DNA of 64,000 nucleotides from Corticibacter populi (lineage in GTDB: Bacteria > Pseudomonadota > Gammaproteobacteria > Burkholderiales > Burkholderiaceae_C). Each line of letters starts with the position of its first letter. The first letter of the stretch is position 1. Positions 24,952-35,187 of the stretch are shown one piece after another. Position numbers and translations under genes: made by a program. The notes beneath the pieces are model-generated. The model had not been told where the DNA came from. It ran no database searches and saw only the letters and a list, made by a program, of their open reading frames with translations. Where the stretch lies: the NCBI RefSeq assembly GCF_004217315.1, contig NZ_SGWR01000003.1:124001-188000 (forward strand), read 5' to 3'.

Positions 24952-26138
24952 CAACGTCCATGCCATCTCCGAAGCTCGCCGCGTCCGCAGCGGCATTGCG
25001 GCGCCGCCGGATCACCTTCGTCCTGGCGGGCGCCGCCCTGTTGGTGCTCGGTGCCGCCGCCTGGGGCTTCATGTCGCGCGCCGCCCCGCCGGCCCCGGCG
25101 CACAGCCTGGCTTCACTGTCGGTGACGGCCACGGTCCCGCGCGAAGCACAGTGGGCCAGAACCATCGAGGCCAGCGGCGTGGTCGCTCCCTGGCAGGAAG
25201 CCATCATCGGCGCACAGACCTCCGGGCTGAGCATCGCCCGGCTCGAGGTCGCGGTCGGTGACGTGGTGCGGCGCGGCCAACTCCTGGCTCGCTTCGACAC
25301 GTCCACGCTGCGCGCCGAAGAGGCGCAGCTATTGGCTGCGCTCACACAAGCGCAAGGCGTGGCGGCACAGGCGGATGCCAACCGTGCGCGCGCGCTCCAG
25401 CTCCAGGGCAGCGGCGGCATCAGCGAGCAGGAGGTGCAGCGCTACGTTACCGAAGCCATCACCGCCAAGGCCCAGGTGGCGGCCGCGCAGGCCCAACTGG
25501 AGGCCAAGCGGCTGCAACTGCGCCAGGCCGACGTGGTCGCGCCGGATGATGGCGTGATCAGCGACCGCACCGCCACGCTGGGTGCGGTCGCCAACAACGG
25601 CCAGGAGCTGTTCCGCCTGGTGCGCCAGGGGCGGCTGGAATGGCGCGGCGAATTCACCGCTACGCAGATCGCCGGCATCGCCGTCGGCCAGGACGTCACC
25701 CTGCAACTGCCCGAGGGTCAGTTCGCCAAGGCCCGCGTACGTCAGATCGCGCCGCTTCTGGACACGCGCTCGCGGCTGGGGCTGGTGTATGCGGACATCG
25801 AGCCCGGAAGCCTGGCGCGCGGCGGCATGTACGTCGATGGCCGCATCGCGCTCGCGTCCAGCGCGGCCCGGGTGGTTCCGGCATCGAGCGTGGTGGTGCG
25901 CGACGGGCGCAGCATCGTCTTTCGCCTGGAAAGCACGGGAAAGGAATCCAAGGTCCAGGCCCAGTCGGTGACGGTGGGCCGTCGCCAAGGCACCGAGGTC
26001 GAGATCCTGGACGCACTTACCGGCGGTGAACGCATCGTTGCCCAGGGGGCCGGCCTGCTGGCCGATGGCGACACCGTGCGGGTCGAGCCGGATCCGAGCG
26101 AGGCATCGGCCTCCGCGCCGGCGGGAGGGGAGCGATGA
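24948..26138 (+). CDS. RND efflux periplasmic adaptor (HlyD/MFP family)
   Basis: A 396-residue membrane-fusion protein. An N-terminal membrane anchor (about 20-42) is followed by a barrel-sandwich/lipoyl domain (APWQEAIIGAQTSGLSIARLEVAVGDVVRRGQLLA), an alpha-hairpin (about 125-175), the second lipoyl half (VVAPDDGVISDRTATLGAVANNGQELFRLV), then beta-barrel and membrane-proximal domains. It links the inner-membrane pump to the outer-membrane duct. Overlaps both neighbours by four bases (ATGA). Confidence 0.92.
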   Translation: MTTSMPSPKLAASAAALRRRRITFVLAGAALLVLGAAAWGFMSRAAPPAPAHSLASLSVTATVPREAQWARTIEASGVVAPWQEAIIGAQTSGLSIARLEVAVGDVVRRGQLLARFDTSTLRAEEAQLLAALTQAQGVAAQADANRARALQLQGSGGISEQEVQRYVTEAITAKAQVAAAQAQLEAKRLQLRQADVVAPDDGVISDRTATLGAVANNGQELFRLVRQGRLEWRGEFTATQIAGIAVGQDVTLQLPEGQFAKARVRQIAPLLDTRSRLGLVYADIEPGSLARGGMYVDGRIALASSAARVVPASSVVVRDGRSIVFRLESTGKESKVQAQSVTVGRRQGTEVEILDALTGGERIVAQGAGLLADGDTVRVEPDPSEASASAPAGGER

Positions 26139-29100
26139 ACTTCGCCACCTGGTCCCTGCGCAACCCCATCCCGGCCGTCCTGCTGTTCATGCTGCTGACG
26201 CTGGCAGGCTTGTACGGCTTCCGGCAGTTGCCGATCCAGGCCCTGCCGGACATGGACCTGCCCTCGGTCAACGTGACGCTGTCCCAGCCCGGCGCTGCGC
26301 CGGCCCAGCTTGAAACCGAGGTGGCACGCAAGGTGGAGGATTCCATCGCCACGCTCAGCGGACTGCGCCACACGCGAACCACGATCACCGATGGCCAAGT
26401 CCATATCCAGGCCGAGTTCGAGCTGGAGAAGCCGCTGTCCGATGCGCTGATCGAGACCAAGGATGCCGTCGACCGGGTGCGTTCGGATCTGCCGACGGAT
26501 CTGCTACAGCCAGCCGTCAGTGCCCAGACGGTCAGCAGCAGCCCCATCCTGACCTATTCGGTCAGTTCCGAAACCATGGACGAAGTCGCGCTGTCCTGGT
26601 TCGTGGACGACACGTTGAGCAAGACCTTGTTCAACGTGCCGGGCGTGGGTGGGGTGAAGCGGCTGGGCGGCGTGCAGCGCGAGATCCGGGTCGACGTCGA
26701 CCCGGTGCAGATGAATGCGTTGGGCGTCACCGCAGCCGACGTCTCGCGCGCGTTGCGCCGCACCCAGCAGGATTCCTCGGGCGGACGCGGCCAACTGGGT
26801 GGCGAAGAGCAGTCGCTGCGCACCGTGGCCACGGTGCGACGGGCCGACGAACTGCGCGCCATGCCGGTCATTCTCGCCACCGGGAGCAAGGTGCGCCTGG
26901 ATCAGGTCGCCTCGGTGCATGACACCGCCGCCGAACGCAACCAGGCGGCGCTTCTGGACGGCAAGCCCGTCATCGGCTTCAGCATCCAGCGCACCAAGGG
27001 CTTCGACGAAACCCGCATCGCCGAAGGGGTGGCCGAGGCACTCCAACAGCTCCAGGCCGAGCACACGTCCCTGCGGATCACCCCGATCTCGGGCAGCGTG
27101 GCCTACACGCTCGAACAGTTCCAGGGTTCGATGGCGATGCTCTACGAGGGCGCGCTCCTGGCCGTACTGGTGGTCTGGCTGTTCCTGCGCGACTGGCGCG
27201 CCACGCTGGTCGCCGCCTCGGCGCTGCCGCTGTCGATCCTGCCCGCCTTCGCTGCGATGTGGTGGCTGGGCTACTCGCTCAACACCCTCACGCTGCTGGC
27301 GCTGGCGGTGGTCGTCGGCATCCTGGTGGACGACGCCATCGTCGAAGTCGAGAACATCGAGCGACACCGGCGCATGGGCAAGCCGATCATGCAGGCCACG
27401 GCCGATGCGGTCAACGAGATCGCGCTGGCGGTGATCGCCACCACGGCGACCCTGGTGGTGGTGTTCGTGCCCACCACGCTCATGGGCGGCGTACCGGGCC
27501 TGTTCTTCAAGCAGTTCGGCTGGACCGCGGTCATCGCCGTGCTCGCCTCGCTGATGGTGGCGCGCCTGATCACCCCCATCATGGCCGCCAAGCTGCTCAA
27601 GCCCGGCACGCACGCGGCCAACGAGCAGGACGGCCCCTTGATGCGCCGTTACCTGCGGGTGGTGGACTGGAGTCTGCACCATCGCGGCAAGACCATGGCC
27701 GCGGCTGCGGCCTTCTTCGTCGGCTCGATGGCGCTGCTGCCCTTCATCCCCACGGGGCTGGTACCCCCGTCGGATCGGGGCTTCACCACGGTGACGCTGG
27801 AGCTGGCACCGGGCAGCGCCCTCAATGACACCGTGGCCACGGCCGAGCGGGTACGCGCGGTGGTGAGCCAGTTGCCCGGCGTGCGGAGCGTCTTCACCAC
27901 GGTCGGGGCCGCCGAGAGCGGCAGCGATGCGCAGGTGAGCGACGTGCGCAAGGGCGAGCTCACGCTGGTGCTGACCGATCGCAAGGAGCGCGCCGTCCAG
28001 TCCGAGATCGAACAGACCGTGCGTGATGCGCTGGAGAAGATCCCCGGTGCGCGCTTCACCGTCGGCGGCGGCTCTGGCGAGCAGCTGCAAATGATCCTCG
28101 CCAGCGACAACGCCGGCGCGCTCAGGACCGCCGTGGATGCTTTCACCCGGGAACTCCGGGCGGCCGGCCTGTCCGGTGTGCGCAGCACGGCCAGCCTGGA
28201 GCGCCCCGAGATCGTGGTACGGCCGGATCTCAACCGGGCAGCCGAACACGGCGTGAGCAGTGCCGCCATCGGCGAGCTGATGCGTACGGCCACCAGCGGC
28301 GATTTCGACTCCCAGCTGTCCAAGCTCAATCTGGACAACCGCCAGATCGGCATCCGGGTGCGCGTGCCCGACAGCGTGCGCCAGGACATCGCCGCGTTGT
28401 CCGGCCTGCGCGTGGCGTCGCGCGATGGCCTGGTCCCGCTCTCCAGCGTGGCGACCTTCGCCGTGGAGAGCGGCCCGGCACAGATCGACCGCTACGACCG
28501 CCAGCGCTACGTCACCGTGACCGCCGACCTGGGCACCCGCTCGCTGGGCGAAACCCTGGCCATCGCCAGTGCGCTGCCTTCGGTACAGAACATGGCCCCG
28601 GGCGTCTCGCTGATGCAGGCGGGCGACGCCGAAGTGGCCGCAGAGCTGTCATCCGGCCTGGCGCTGGCGATCGTGACCGGCATCCTGTGCATGTTCTGCG
28701 TGCTGATCCTGCTGTTCAAGGACTTCTTCCAGCCGATCACGATCCTGTCGGCGATCCCACTGTCCCTGGGCGGTGCCTTCATTGCGCTGCTGCTGGTGGG
28801 CAGCGAGCTCGACGTGCCTTCAATGATCGGCCTGGTGATGCTGATGGGCATCGTCACCAAGAACTCGATCCTGCTGGTCGAGTACGCGGTGCTGGCGCGT
28901 ACCGAGCACGGACTCTCGGTGATCGATGCCCTGCTCGACGCCTGCCACAAGCGCGCCCGTCCCATCGTCATGACCACCGTCGCGATGATCGCCGGCATGT
29001 TGCCGATCGCGCTCGGCTTCGGTGCGGACGCCAGCTTCCGCCAGCCCATGGCGATCGCCGTGATCGGCGGCCTGATCACGTCGACGCTGTTGAGCCTGGT

Positions 29101-29254
29101 CATCGTGCCGGCGGTGTTCAGCTATGTCCACGACTTCGAGACATGGTTCGCACGGCGATTCACGAACGCCCGCTCGCCCAGCGATCTGGCGGATGGAGCA
29201 GCAAACGGATCGACGCCCTCCGGCACTTCCTTCCCCCAAGGAGGGCATCCATGA
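26135..29254 (+). CDS. RND-type multidrug efflux pump (HAE1 family)
   Basis: A 1039-residue, 12-helix resistance-nodulation-division transporter with two large periplasmic loops. Proton-relay residues are intact: GILVDDAIVEVENIERH in TM4 (Asp-Asp) and MGIVTKNSILLVEYA in TM10 (Lys). The start NFATWSLRNPIPAVLLFMLL and the NAALLDGK-like and GFDETRIA segments resemble the MdtBC/MexK/TriC-like branch rather than AcrB. Substrates cannot be deduced. It is the third gene of a coupled operon (ATGA overlaps) downstream of a two-component system. Confidence 0.93.
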   Translation: MNFATWSLRNPIPAVLLFMLLTLAGLYGFRQLPIQALPDMDLPSVNVTLSQPGAAPAQLETEVARKVEDSIATLSGLRHTRTTITDGQVHIQAEFELEKPLSDALIETKDAVDRVRSDLPTDLLQPAVSAQTVSSSPILTYSVSSETMDEVALSWFVDDTLSKTLFNVPGVGGVKRLGGVQREIRVDVDPVQMNALGVTAADVSRALRRTQQDSSGGRGQLGGEEQSLRTVATVRRADELRAMPVILATGSKVRLDQVASVHDTAAERNQAALLDGKPVIGFSIQRTKGFDETRIAEGVAEALQQLQAEHTSLRITPISGSVAYTLEQFQGSMAMLYEGALLAVLVVWLFLRDWRATLVAASALPLSILPAFAAMWWLGYSLNTLTLLALAVVVGILVDDAIVEVENIERHRRMGKPIMQATADAVNEIALAVIATTATLVVVFVPTTLMGGVPGLFFKQFGWTAVIAVLASLMVARLITPIMAAKLLKPGTHAANEQDGPLMRRYLRVVDWSLHHRGKTMAAAAAFFVGSMALLPFIPTGLVPPSDRGFTTVTLELAPGSALNDTVATAERVRAVVSQLPGVRSVFTTVGAAESGSDAQVSDVRKGELTLVLTDRKERAVQSEIEQTVRDALEKIPGARFTVGGGSGEQLQMILASDNAGALRTAVDAFTRELRAAGLSGVRSTASLERPEIVVRPDLNRAAEHGVSSAAIGELMRTATSGDFDSQLSKLNLDNRQIGIRVRVPDSVRQDIAALSGLRVASRDGLVPLSSVATFAVESGPAQIDRYDRQRYVTVTADLGTRSLGETLAIASALPSVQNMAPGVSLMQAGDAEVAAELSSGLALAIVTGILCMFCVLILLFKDFFQPITILSAIPLSLGGAFIALLLVGSELDVPSMIGLVMLMGIVTKNSILLVEYAVLARTEHGLSVIDALLDACHKRARPIVMTTVAMIAGMLPIALGFGADASFRQPMAIAVIGGLITSTLLSLVIVPAVFSYVHDFETWFARRFTNARSPSDLADGAANGSTPSGTSFPQGGHP

Positions 29255-29408
29255 ACTCGCCTCGTGCGCGCATGACTGCGAACAGGGACCCGCCGCGGTG
29301 ACCAGCAGGCCGCCTGACATGGAATGAGCCCACGCCCATTCATGCCTGCGGCCAACAGTAAAGAGCAATGAGACTTTCCCCCTAACGCATCACAGAAAGG
29401 ACCACCCC

Positions 29409-30206
29409 ATGTCTCAACACAAGAACTCTCGTCATCCGCTGGCCTCGTCCAAGCTGAGCCTCCTCGCCACCCTGGCGCTCGCCACCGCAGGGGTACCGGC
29501 TGCCTTCGCGCAGGAAAGCCAAGCCAAGGACCGCCATGGCTGGCAAGCCCTGGGCATCGGCGCCGTCGTGCTCGACAAGCCCTACCGCGACTTCGACCGC
29601 GAAGTGCTTCCGCTCCCCTTGATCTCCTACGAAAGCAAGTGGATCAGCGCCACCGTGCCCACGTTCGACTTCAAGGCCTACTCGACGGAGAACTTCTCCT
29701 TGCGCCTGCGCGCCCGCTGGGCCGGCGATGGCTACGAGGCCAAGGATTCTCCCGTCCTCACCGGCATGGAAGAGCGCGATTCCAGCCTCTGGGCCGGCGG
29801 CGCTGTGACCTGGAAAACCAGCTTCGCGAACCTCAGCGGTGAAGTGCTGGCCGATGCCATGGGCAACAGCAAGGGCACGCGCGCCAAGGTGCAGATCGAC
29901 CGTCGATTCGCGGCCGGCAGGTTCGGCTTCACCCCGCGCCTGGCCGCAGAGTGGGTCGACGACAAGTACGTCAACTACTACTACGGCGTGCAGCAATCCG
30001 AGGTCCTGGCCAACCGGGCCTTCTATGAGGGCAAGGCCACCACGAACGTGCAGTTCGGCCTGCGCATGGACTACTCGCCGTCGCGCCACCATTCGATGTT
30101 CGTGGACGTCGGCGCCACGCGCTTCGGCAGTTCCATCAAGGACAGCCCGCTGGTGGACAAGGCCACCGGAGCCACGCTGGCAGTCGGCTACGCCTACCGC
30201 TTCTGA
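29409..30206 (+). CDS. MipA/OmpV-family outer-membrane protein
   Basis: A 265-residue protein with a signal peptide cleaved after AFAQ (about residue 35). A beta-rich MipA/OmpV body follows (GIGAVVLDKPYRDFDREVLPLPLISYES; FSLRLRARW; YYYGVQQSE) ending in Phe (GYAYRF), typical of outer-membrane barrels. The family includes scaffolds for murein hydrolases and kanamycin- or osmotic-responsive porins; in several species they are induced by QseB/ParR-type systems. AAAGGA precedes the start. It lies 154 bases after the RND gene, likely under the same regulator. Confidence 0.9.
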   Translation: MSQHKNSRHPLASSKLSLLATLALATAGVPAAFAQESQAKDRHGWQALGIGAVVLDKPYRDFDREVLPLPLISYESKWISATVPTFDFKAYSTENFSLRLRARWAGDGYEAKDSPVLTGMEERDSSLWAGGAVTWKTSFANLSGEVLADAMGNSKGTRAKVQIDRRFAAGRFGFTPRLAAEWVDDKYVNYYYGVQQSEVLANRAFYEGKATTNVQFGLRMDYSPSRHHSMFVDVGATRFGSSIKDSPLVDKATGATLAVGYAYRF

Positions 30207-30265
30207 CGCTCTCATCAACCCCACCGCCATGGGCACTAGCTGCCTATGGCTCAGGAGAACTCGGA

Positions 30266-31216
30266 ATGAAGACTATCCAATCCCTTGTGCTGGCCGCGAT
30301 CGTGCTGGGCACCAGCGCGTGCGCCAGCAATGCTGTGAAGCAAGCACCGGCAGCCGGGCTGAGCGACGCCCCCTCGACCTCCGCGACACTGGCCGCATCC
30401 GCGGTCGAGGCGCCACCAGCCGCCGTCGCCATCACACCGCTCTCCGCAGACACCAACGCGTCAACCGGCACGGCTGCGGATGCCATCGCGTCCCCAGTCG
30501 CCGCGTCCACCCAGACGACGCAGACCAGCGCTAACGCGCCCGAAGCGATGACGCAGGCCGAGCAGGAAGCCGAGGCACTGTATGCCACCCCAGCGGTGCG
30601 CGACCCCTGGGAAGGTTTCAACCGCAAGATGCACAGCTTCAACAACGTGCTGGACCGCTTCGTCCTCCGGCCGGTGGCCGTGGGCTACGACAAGATCACA
30701 CCCGATCCCGTGCAATCTGGCGTGTCGCGCTTTTTCAGCAATCTGCGCCTGCCCGCCACCGCCATCAACCAAGCGCTTCAGGGCCGTCCAGGGGACGCCG
30801 GCCAGTCGCTCGGTCGTTTCGTCGTCAATTCCACGGCCGGCATCGGCGGAGTATTCGATCCGGCAAAGCACATCGGCATGCCCAAGCCTGATGGCGAGGA
30901 TCTGGGTCAGACACTGGCGACGTGGGGTTGGCGGGACTCCCGCTACCTGGTGATGCCGATCATGGGCCCTCGCACGGTACGTGACGCACTGGGCGGCTTA
31001 GGCGACCAGCAGCTTTCGGTCATCAACCAGATCGATAGCTCAAGCGTGGCGGACAAGTTGCAGATCATGCAAATGGTGGATGTTCGCGCGCAATTGCTCC
31101 CGACAGACCAGATGCGCAGGGACGCGATCGACGACTACACCTTCGTACGAGACGCTTGGGCACAGCGGCGCAATCGCCAGATCGAACAGGACCTGCGAGG
31201 CAACCGCGTCGATTGA
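30266..31216 (+). CDS. mlaA: MlaA (VacJ) outer-membrane phospholipid-trafficking lipoprotein
   Basis: A 316-residue lipoprotein with lipobox LGTSAC near residue 20. A long Ala/Ser/Thr-rich linker (about 22-100, longer than usual) precedes the MlaA domain: DPWEGFNRKMHSFNNVLDRF, SGVSRFFSNLRLP, NSTAGIGGVFDPA and GWRDSRYLVMPIMGP. MlaA removes phospholipids from the outer leaflet of the outer membrane in concert with OmpC and the Mla ABC system. No mlaBCDEF genes are in the window, so this is an extra, element-borne copy. Confidence 0.92.
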   Translation: MKTIQSLVLAAIVLGTSACASNAVKQAPAAGLSDAPSTSATLAASAVEAPPAAVAITPLSADTNASTGTAADAIASPVAASTQTTQTSANAPEAMTQAEQEAEALYATPAVRDPWEGFNRKMHSFNNVLDRFVLRPVAVGYDKITPDPVQSGVSRFFSNLRLPATAINQALQGRPGDAGQSLGRFVVNSTAGIGGVFDPAKHIGMPKPDGEDLGQTLATWGWRDSRYLVMPIMGPRTVRDALGGLGDQQLSVINQIDSSSVADKLQIMQMVDVRAQLLPTDQMRRDAIDDYTFVRDAWAQRRNRQIEQDLRGNRVD

Positions 31217-31243
31217 CGCGCTTGCTTCAGATCGGCAAGCGCG
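31217..31243 (+). terminator. Hairpin after mlaA (weak terminator candidate)
   Basis: CGCGCTTGC and GCAAGCGCG form a perfect 9-bp stem with a 9-base loop immediately after the mlaA stop. No U-tract follows, so it may instead be an RNA-stabilising hairpin. Confidence 0.4.
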
Positions 31244-31352
31244 CAGTTGTGGCGCAGGTCTGCGCTCGTGCATGTCTGCAGGCACGTTCTGCGGCATTCC
31301 GACTGCGCGCGATCCGGCATGTGTTGCGACAGACCAAGGATGAACCTTTGAT

Positions 31353-32426
31353 ATGAATCCAGTACGCAAGAAGCAATTGGCGCTTCTTATTTTCTCGGCG
31401 GCCTTGGTCAGCGTTGTCTACTTTGCGTGGGTCCTGCTCAGGCCGAGCGCCCCCGGAGAGGGCTTCGTCAGCGGCAATGGTCGTATCGAAGCCACCGAAA
31501 TCGATGTGGCGACCAAGCTGGCCGGCCGCCTTGAAGAACTGCTCGTGCGTGAAGGCGACTTCGTCACCGCTGGTCAACCGTTGGCCCGCATGCAGCTGGA
31601 CACCTTGCGCGCGCAGCGCGACGAGGCCTTGGCGCTTCAAGAGCAGTCCGAGCAAACCGTCTCCGCCATGGAGGCGCAAGTCGCGCTGCGAGAAAGCGAT
31701 CATGCCGCAGCGCAAGCGCTGGTCGTCCAGCGCGTCGCTGAACTGGACGGGGCCAAGCGCCGACTCGACCGCACCCGAACACTGGCCCAGGACGGTGCCG
31801 CGTCAGCGCAGCAACTCGACGACGACCGCGCCAGCATGCATAGCCTGGAGGCCGCCGCTGCTGCCGCAAGGGCACAGTCCACAGCGGCGCAAGCGGCCAT
31901 CACTGCGGCCCGCGCCCAACTCGTTGGCTCACGCTCCTCAGTCAAAGCCGCCACGGCGACCCTGGCACGCGTGCAAGCGGACATCGACGACAGCGCCCTG
32001 ACCGCTCCCCGCGACGGACGCATCCAGTTCCGCGTCGCCCAACCCGGCGAAGTGCTCGGAGCCGGTGGGCGTGTGCTCAACCTGCTCGACCTGTCGGATG
32101 TCTACATGACCTTCTTCGTGCCCGAGACCGCGGCCGGACGCATCGCGCTGGGCAGCGAGGTGCGCATCGTGCTCGATGCCGTCCCGGACACCTACATCCC
32201 CGCCACCGTCTCCTTCATCGCCAGCCAGGCGCAGTTCACGCCCAAGACGGTCGAAACGGCCAGCGAGCGCACCAAGCTGATGTTCCGTGTGCGCGCGCTG
32301 ATCGCTCCCGAGTTGCTGCGCCGCGACCTGGAGCAGGTCAAGACCGGGGTGCCGGGGGTGGCCTGGATCAAGCTCGACCCGGACGCCGCCTGGCCGAAGG
32401 CGCTGTCCACCTCGGCGGCCGAGTAA
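31353..32426 (+). CDS. HlyD-family adaptor of an ABC exporter (YhiI-like)
   Basis: A 357-residue membrane-fusion protein with an N-terminal membrane helix (about 8-28) and a first lipoyl half (ATEIDVATKLAGRLEELLVREGDFVTAGQPLA). A long Ala/Gln-rich coiled-coil hairpin (about 85-200) leads to the second lipoyl half (DSALTAPRDGRIQFRVAQPGEVLGAGG) and a barrel domain. It stands three bases before an RbbA-type ATPase-permease and a second permease, the same order as yhiI-rbbA-yhhJ of enterobacteria. Confidence 0.9.
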   Translation: MNPVRKKQLALLIFSAALVSVVYFAWVLLRPSAPGEGFVSGNGRIEATEIDVATKLAGRLEELLVREGDFVTAGQPLARMQLDTLRAQRDEALALQEQSEQTVSAMEAQVALRESDHAAAQALVVQRVAELDGAKRRLDRTRTLAQDGAASAQQLDDDRASMHSLEAAAAAARAQSTAAQAAITAARAQLVGSRSSVKAATATLARVQADIDDSALTAPRDGRIQFRVAQPGEVLGAGGRVLNLLDLSDVYMTFFVPETAAGRIALGSEVRIVLDAVPDTYIPATVSFIASQAQFTPKTVETASERTKLMFRVRALIAPELLRRDLEQVKTGVPGVAWIKLDPDAAWPKALSTSAAE

Positions 32427-32429
32427 GGC

Positions 32430-35186
32430 ATGGCCAACGGCACCGCGTCGCCGGTCGTGCGCCTGCAGGGCGTCCATCTGCACTACGGCAAGCTCGAGGC
32501 GCTGGCCGGCATCGACCTGGACGTGCCGGCCGGCTGCATGGTCGGCCTGATCGGCCCGGACGGCGTGGGCAAGTCCAGCCTGTTGTCGCTGGTCTCCGGC
32601 GCTCGCGCCGTCCAGGGCGGCACGATCGAAACCCTGGGCGGTGACATGCGCAGTCGGCGCCACCGTGAGCAGGTGTGCACGCGCATCGCCTACATGCCGC
32701 AAGGCTTGGGCAAGAATCTGTATCCCACCCTGTCGGTGGAGGAGAACCTGCAGTTCTTTGCCCGCCTGTTCGGCCACGATGCGGCCGAGCGGCGACGGCG
32801 CATCGACGCGCTGACGCGCTCCACCGGGCTGCATTCCTTCCTCGACCGACCGGCCGGCAAGCTCTCGGGTGGGATGAAGCAGAAGCTAGGGCTGTGCTGC
32901 TCCCTGATCCACGACCCTGACCTGCTGATCCTCGATGAGCCGACCACCGGCGTCGATCCGCTGGCCCGCTCGCAGTTCTGGGACCTCATCTCACGCATTC
33001 GCCGCGAGCGCCCCGGCATGAGCGTGATCGTCGCCACCGCCTACATGGACGAGGCTCAGCGCTTCGACTGGCTGGTGGCGATGGACGACGGCAAGGTGCT
33101 CGACAAGGGCACCCCGGCCGAGCTGCTCGGCCGCACCGGCACCGATTCACTGGAGGCGGCCTTCATCCAGTTGTTGCCGGACGAAAAGAAGCGCGGCTAC
33201 GCGCCGGTCGAGATTCCGCCGCTCGACGCCCCCGAGGACGACATCGCCATCGAGGCGCAGGACCTGACGATGCGCTTCGGCGACTTCGTTGCGGTCGACA
33301 ACGTCTCCTTCCGGATCCGCCGCGGCGAGATCTTCGGCTTCCTCGGCTCCAACGGTTGCGGCAAGTCGACCACCATGAAGATGCTGACGGGCCTGCTGCC
33401 GGCCAGCGAAGGCCGGGCCTGGCTGTTCGGCCATGAAGTCGATCCCAAGGACCTGGATACCCGCCGGCGGGTGGGCTACATGTCGCAGGCGTTCTCGCTG
33501 TACGGTGAACTGACCGTGCGCCAGAACCTGGAGCTGCATGCGCGGCTGTTCCACGTGCCCGAAGCCGACATCCCGGCCCGGGTGGACGAGATGATCGCGC
33601 GCTTCGATCTGCACGCCTCGCAAGACGCGTTGCCGGACGGCATGCCGCTGGGCATGCGCCAGCGCCTGTCGCTGGCCGTGGCGATGGTGCACAAACCGGA
33701 ACTGCTGATCCTGGACGAGCCCACCTCGGGCGTGGACCCGATCGCGCGCGACAGCTTCTGGCGGCTGCTGATCGAACTGTCGCGGCGCGACCGGGTGACG
33801 ATCTTCATCTCCACTCACTTCATGAACGAGGCCGAGCGCTGCGACCGCATGTCGATGATGCATGCAGGCAAGGTGCTCGACAGCGACGTGCCGGCGCGAC
33901 TGGTCGAAAAGCGTGGTGCCCAGACACTGGAGGAGGCCTTCATCGGCTACCTGGTCGAGGCTGGCGGAGGCACGCCCGAGCCCGACGAGGACGCGAAGGC
34001 ACCAGCGTCGCAGACACCCGATGCATCCCTCACTCATGTCGCCATCCCCAGACGCTCCGGCTTCAGCCTGCAGCGCATGCTCAGCTACCTGTGGCGCGAG
34101 ACGCTGGAACTGCAACGCGACCGGGTGCGCGCCACGCTGGCGCTGGGCGGCTCGCTGATCCTGCTGATCGTGATCGGCTTCGGCGTCAGCAACGACGTCA
34201 ACAACCTGCGCTACGCGGTGCTCGACCGCGACCAGACCACGCTCAGCCGCAACTACGCCCTGGAGTTGTCGGGCTCGCGCTACTTCACCGAGCGGCCGGC
34301 GATCACCGACTACGCGGAGATCGACCGGCGCATGCGCAGCGGCGAGCTTGCACTGGCGATCGAGATCCCGCACGGGTTCGCGCGCGATGTGCAGCGTGGC
34401 AAGCAAGTCGCCATCGGCGCATGGTTCGACGGCTCCATGCCGCAGCGCGCCGAGACGGTGCAAGGCTACATCCGCGGCATGCACCAGCACTGGCTGGCCG
34501 ACCAGGCCCGCATGCAGGCCAGTACGACGACGCGCACAGGCGAAATCACAGTGCAGGGGCGCTACCGCTACAACCCCGACGTCAAGAGCCTGCCCGCCAT
34601 GGTTCCCGCGGTGATCCCGATGCTGCTGCTCATGCTGCCCGCGATGCTGACGGCACTGGCGGTGGTGCGGGAGAAGGAGATCGGCTCGATCATCAACCTC
34701 TACGTGACGCCGGTGACCCGCACCGAGTTCCTGCTGGGCAAGCAGCTTCCCTACGTGGGCCTCGCGATGATCAACTTCGCGCTGATGCTTCTGCTGACTG
34801 TCACCGTCTTCGGCGTGCCGGTCACCGGCAGCGTGCTGGCGCTGACGCTGGCGATGCTGATCTATTGCGTCTGCGCCACGGGCATGGGGCTGCTGGCCTC
34901 GGCCGTGACCAAGAGCCAGATTGCGGCGATGCTGATCGCGATGGTCGGCACCATCATCCCGGCCACCAAGTTCGGCGGCATGTCCGATCCGGTGTCCTCC
35001 CTGGAAGGGGTCGGCCGCCTGATCGGCGAGATCCACCCGGCCAACTACATGTTCACCATCAGCCGCGGCGCCTTCAACAAGGCGCTGGACTTTGGGGATC
35101 TGGTGTCTTCCATGTGGCCGATGCTGCTCGCGGTCCCGATCATCCTTGGCGCCTCGATCGCGCTGCTGAAGAAGCAGGAGCGCTGA
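32430..35186 (+). CDS. rbbA: RbbA-type ABC transporter: two ATPases fused to a permease
   Basis: A 918-residue fusion. ATPase 1 (about 5-230): Walker [10 protein letters not shown], signature [10 protein letters not shown], Walker [14 protein letters not shown]. ATPase 2 (about 270-500): Walker [11 protein letters not shown], degenerate signature PLGMRQRLS, Walker [14 protein letters not shown]. The C-terminal ABC2-type permease (about 550-918) has one helix, a periplasmic domain and a helix bundle. The family was named for ribosome association in E. coli but is membrane-bound and genetically tied to HlyD and ABC2 partners. The next gene starts one base after its stop. Confidence 0.92.
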   Translation: MANGTASPVVRLQGVHLHYGKLEALAGIDLDVPAGCMVGLIGPDGVGKSSLLSLVSGARAVQGGTIETLGGDMRSRRHREQVCTRIAYMPQGLGKNLYPTLSVEENLQFFARLFGHDAAERRRRIDALTRSTGLHSFLDRPAGKLSGGMKQKLGLCCSLIHDPDLLILDEPTTGVDPLARSQFWDLISRIRRERPGMSVIVATAYMDEAQRFDWLVAMDDGKVLDKGTPAELLGRTGTDSLEAAFIQLLPDEKKRGYAPVEIPPLDAPEDDIAIEAQDLTMRFGDFVAVDNVSFRIRRGEIFGFLGSNGCGKSTTMKMLTGLLPASEGRAWLFGHEVDPKDLDTRRRVGYMSQAFSLYGELTVRQNLELHARLFHVPEADIPARVDEMIARFDLHASQDALPDGMPLGMRQRLSLAVAMVHKPELLILDEPTSGVDPIARDSFWRLLIELSRRDRVTIFISTHFMNEAERCDRMSMMHAGKVLDSDVPARLVEKRGAQTLEEAFIGYLVEAGGGTPEPDEDAKAPASQTPDASLTHVAIPRRSGFSLQRMLSYLWRETLELQRDRVRATLALGGSLILLIVIGFGVSNDVNNLRYAVLDRDQTTLSRNYALELSGSRYFTERPAITDYAEIDRRMRSGELALAIEIPHGFARDVQRGKQVAIGAWFDGSMPQRAETVQGYIRGMHQHWLADQARMQASTTTRTGEITVQGRYRYNPDVKSLPAMVPAVIPMLLLMLPAMLTALAVVREKEIGSIINLYVTPVTRTEFLLGKQLPYVGLAMINFALMLLLTVTVFGVPVTGSVLALTLAMLIYCVCATGMGLLASAVTKSQIAAMLIAMVGTIIPATKFGGMSDPVSSLEGVGRLIGEIHPANYMFTISRGAFNKALDFGDLVSSMWPMLLAVPIILGASIALLKKQER

Positions 35187-35187
35187 G

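Noticed and set aside
31217-31340. Small plus-strand frame downstream of mlaA
   Set aside because: Arg/Cys-rich, no ribosome site, overlaps the hairpin; not supported.
32690-35036. Long minus-strand frames opposite the RbbA and permease genes
   Set aside because: Low-complexity composition and exact antisense placement to P-loop and ABC2 motifs; treated as shadow frames.
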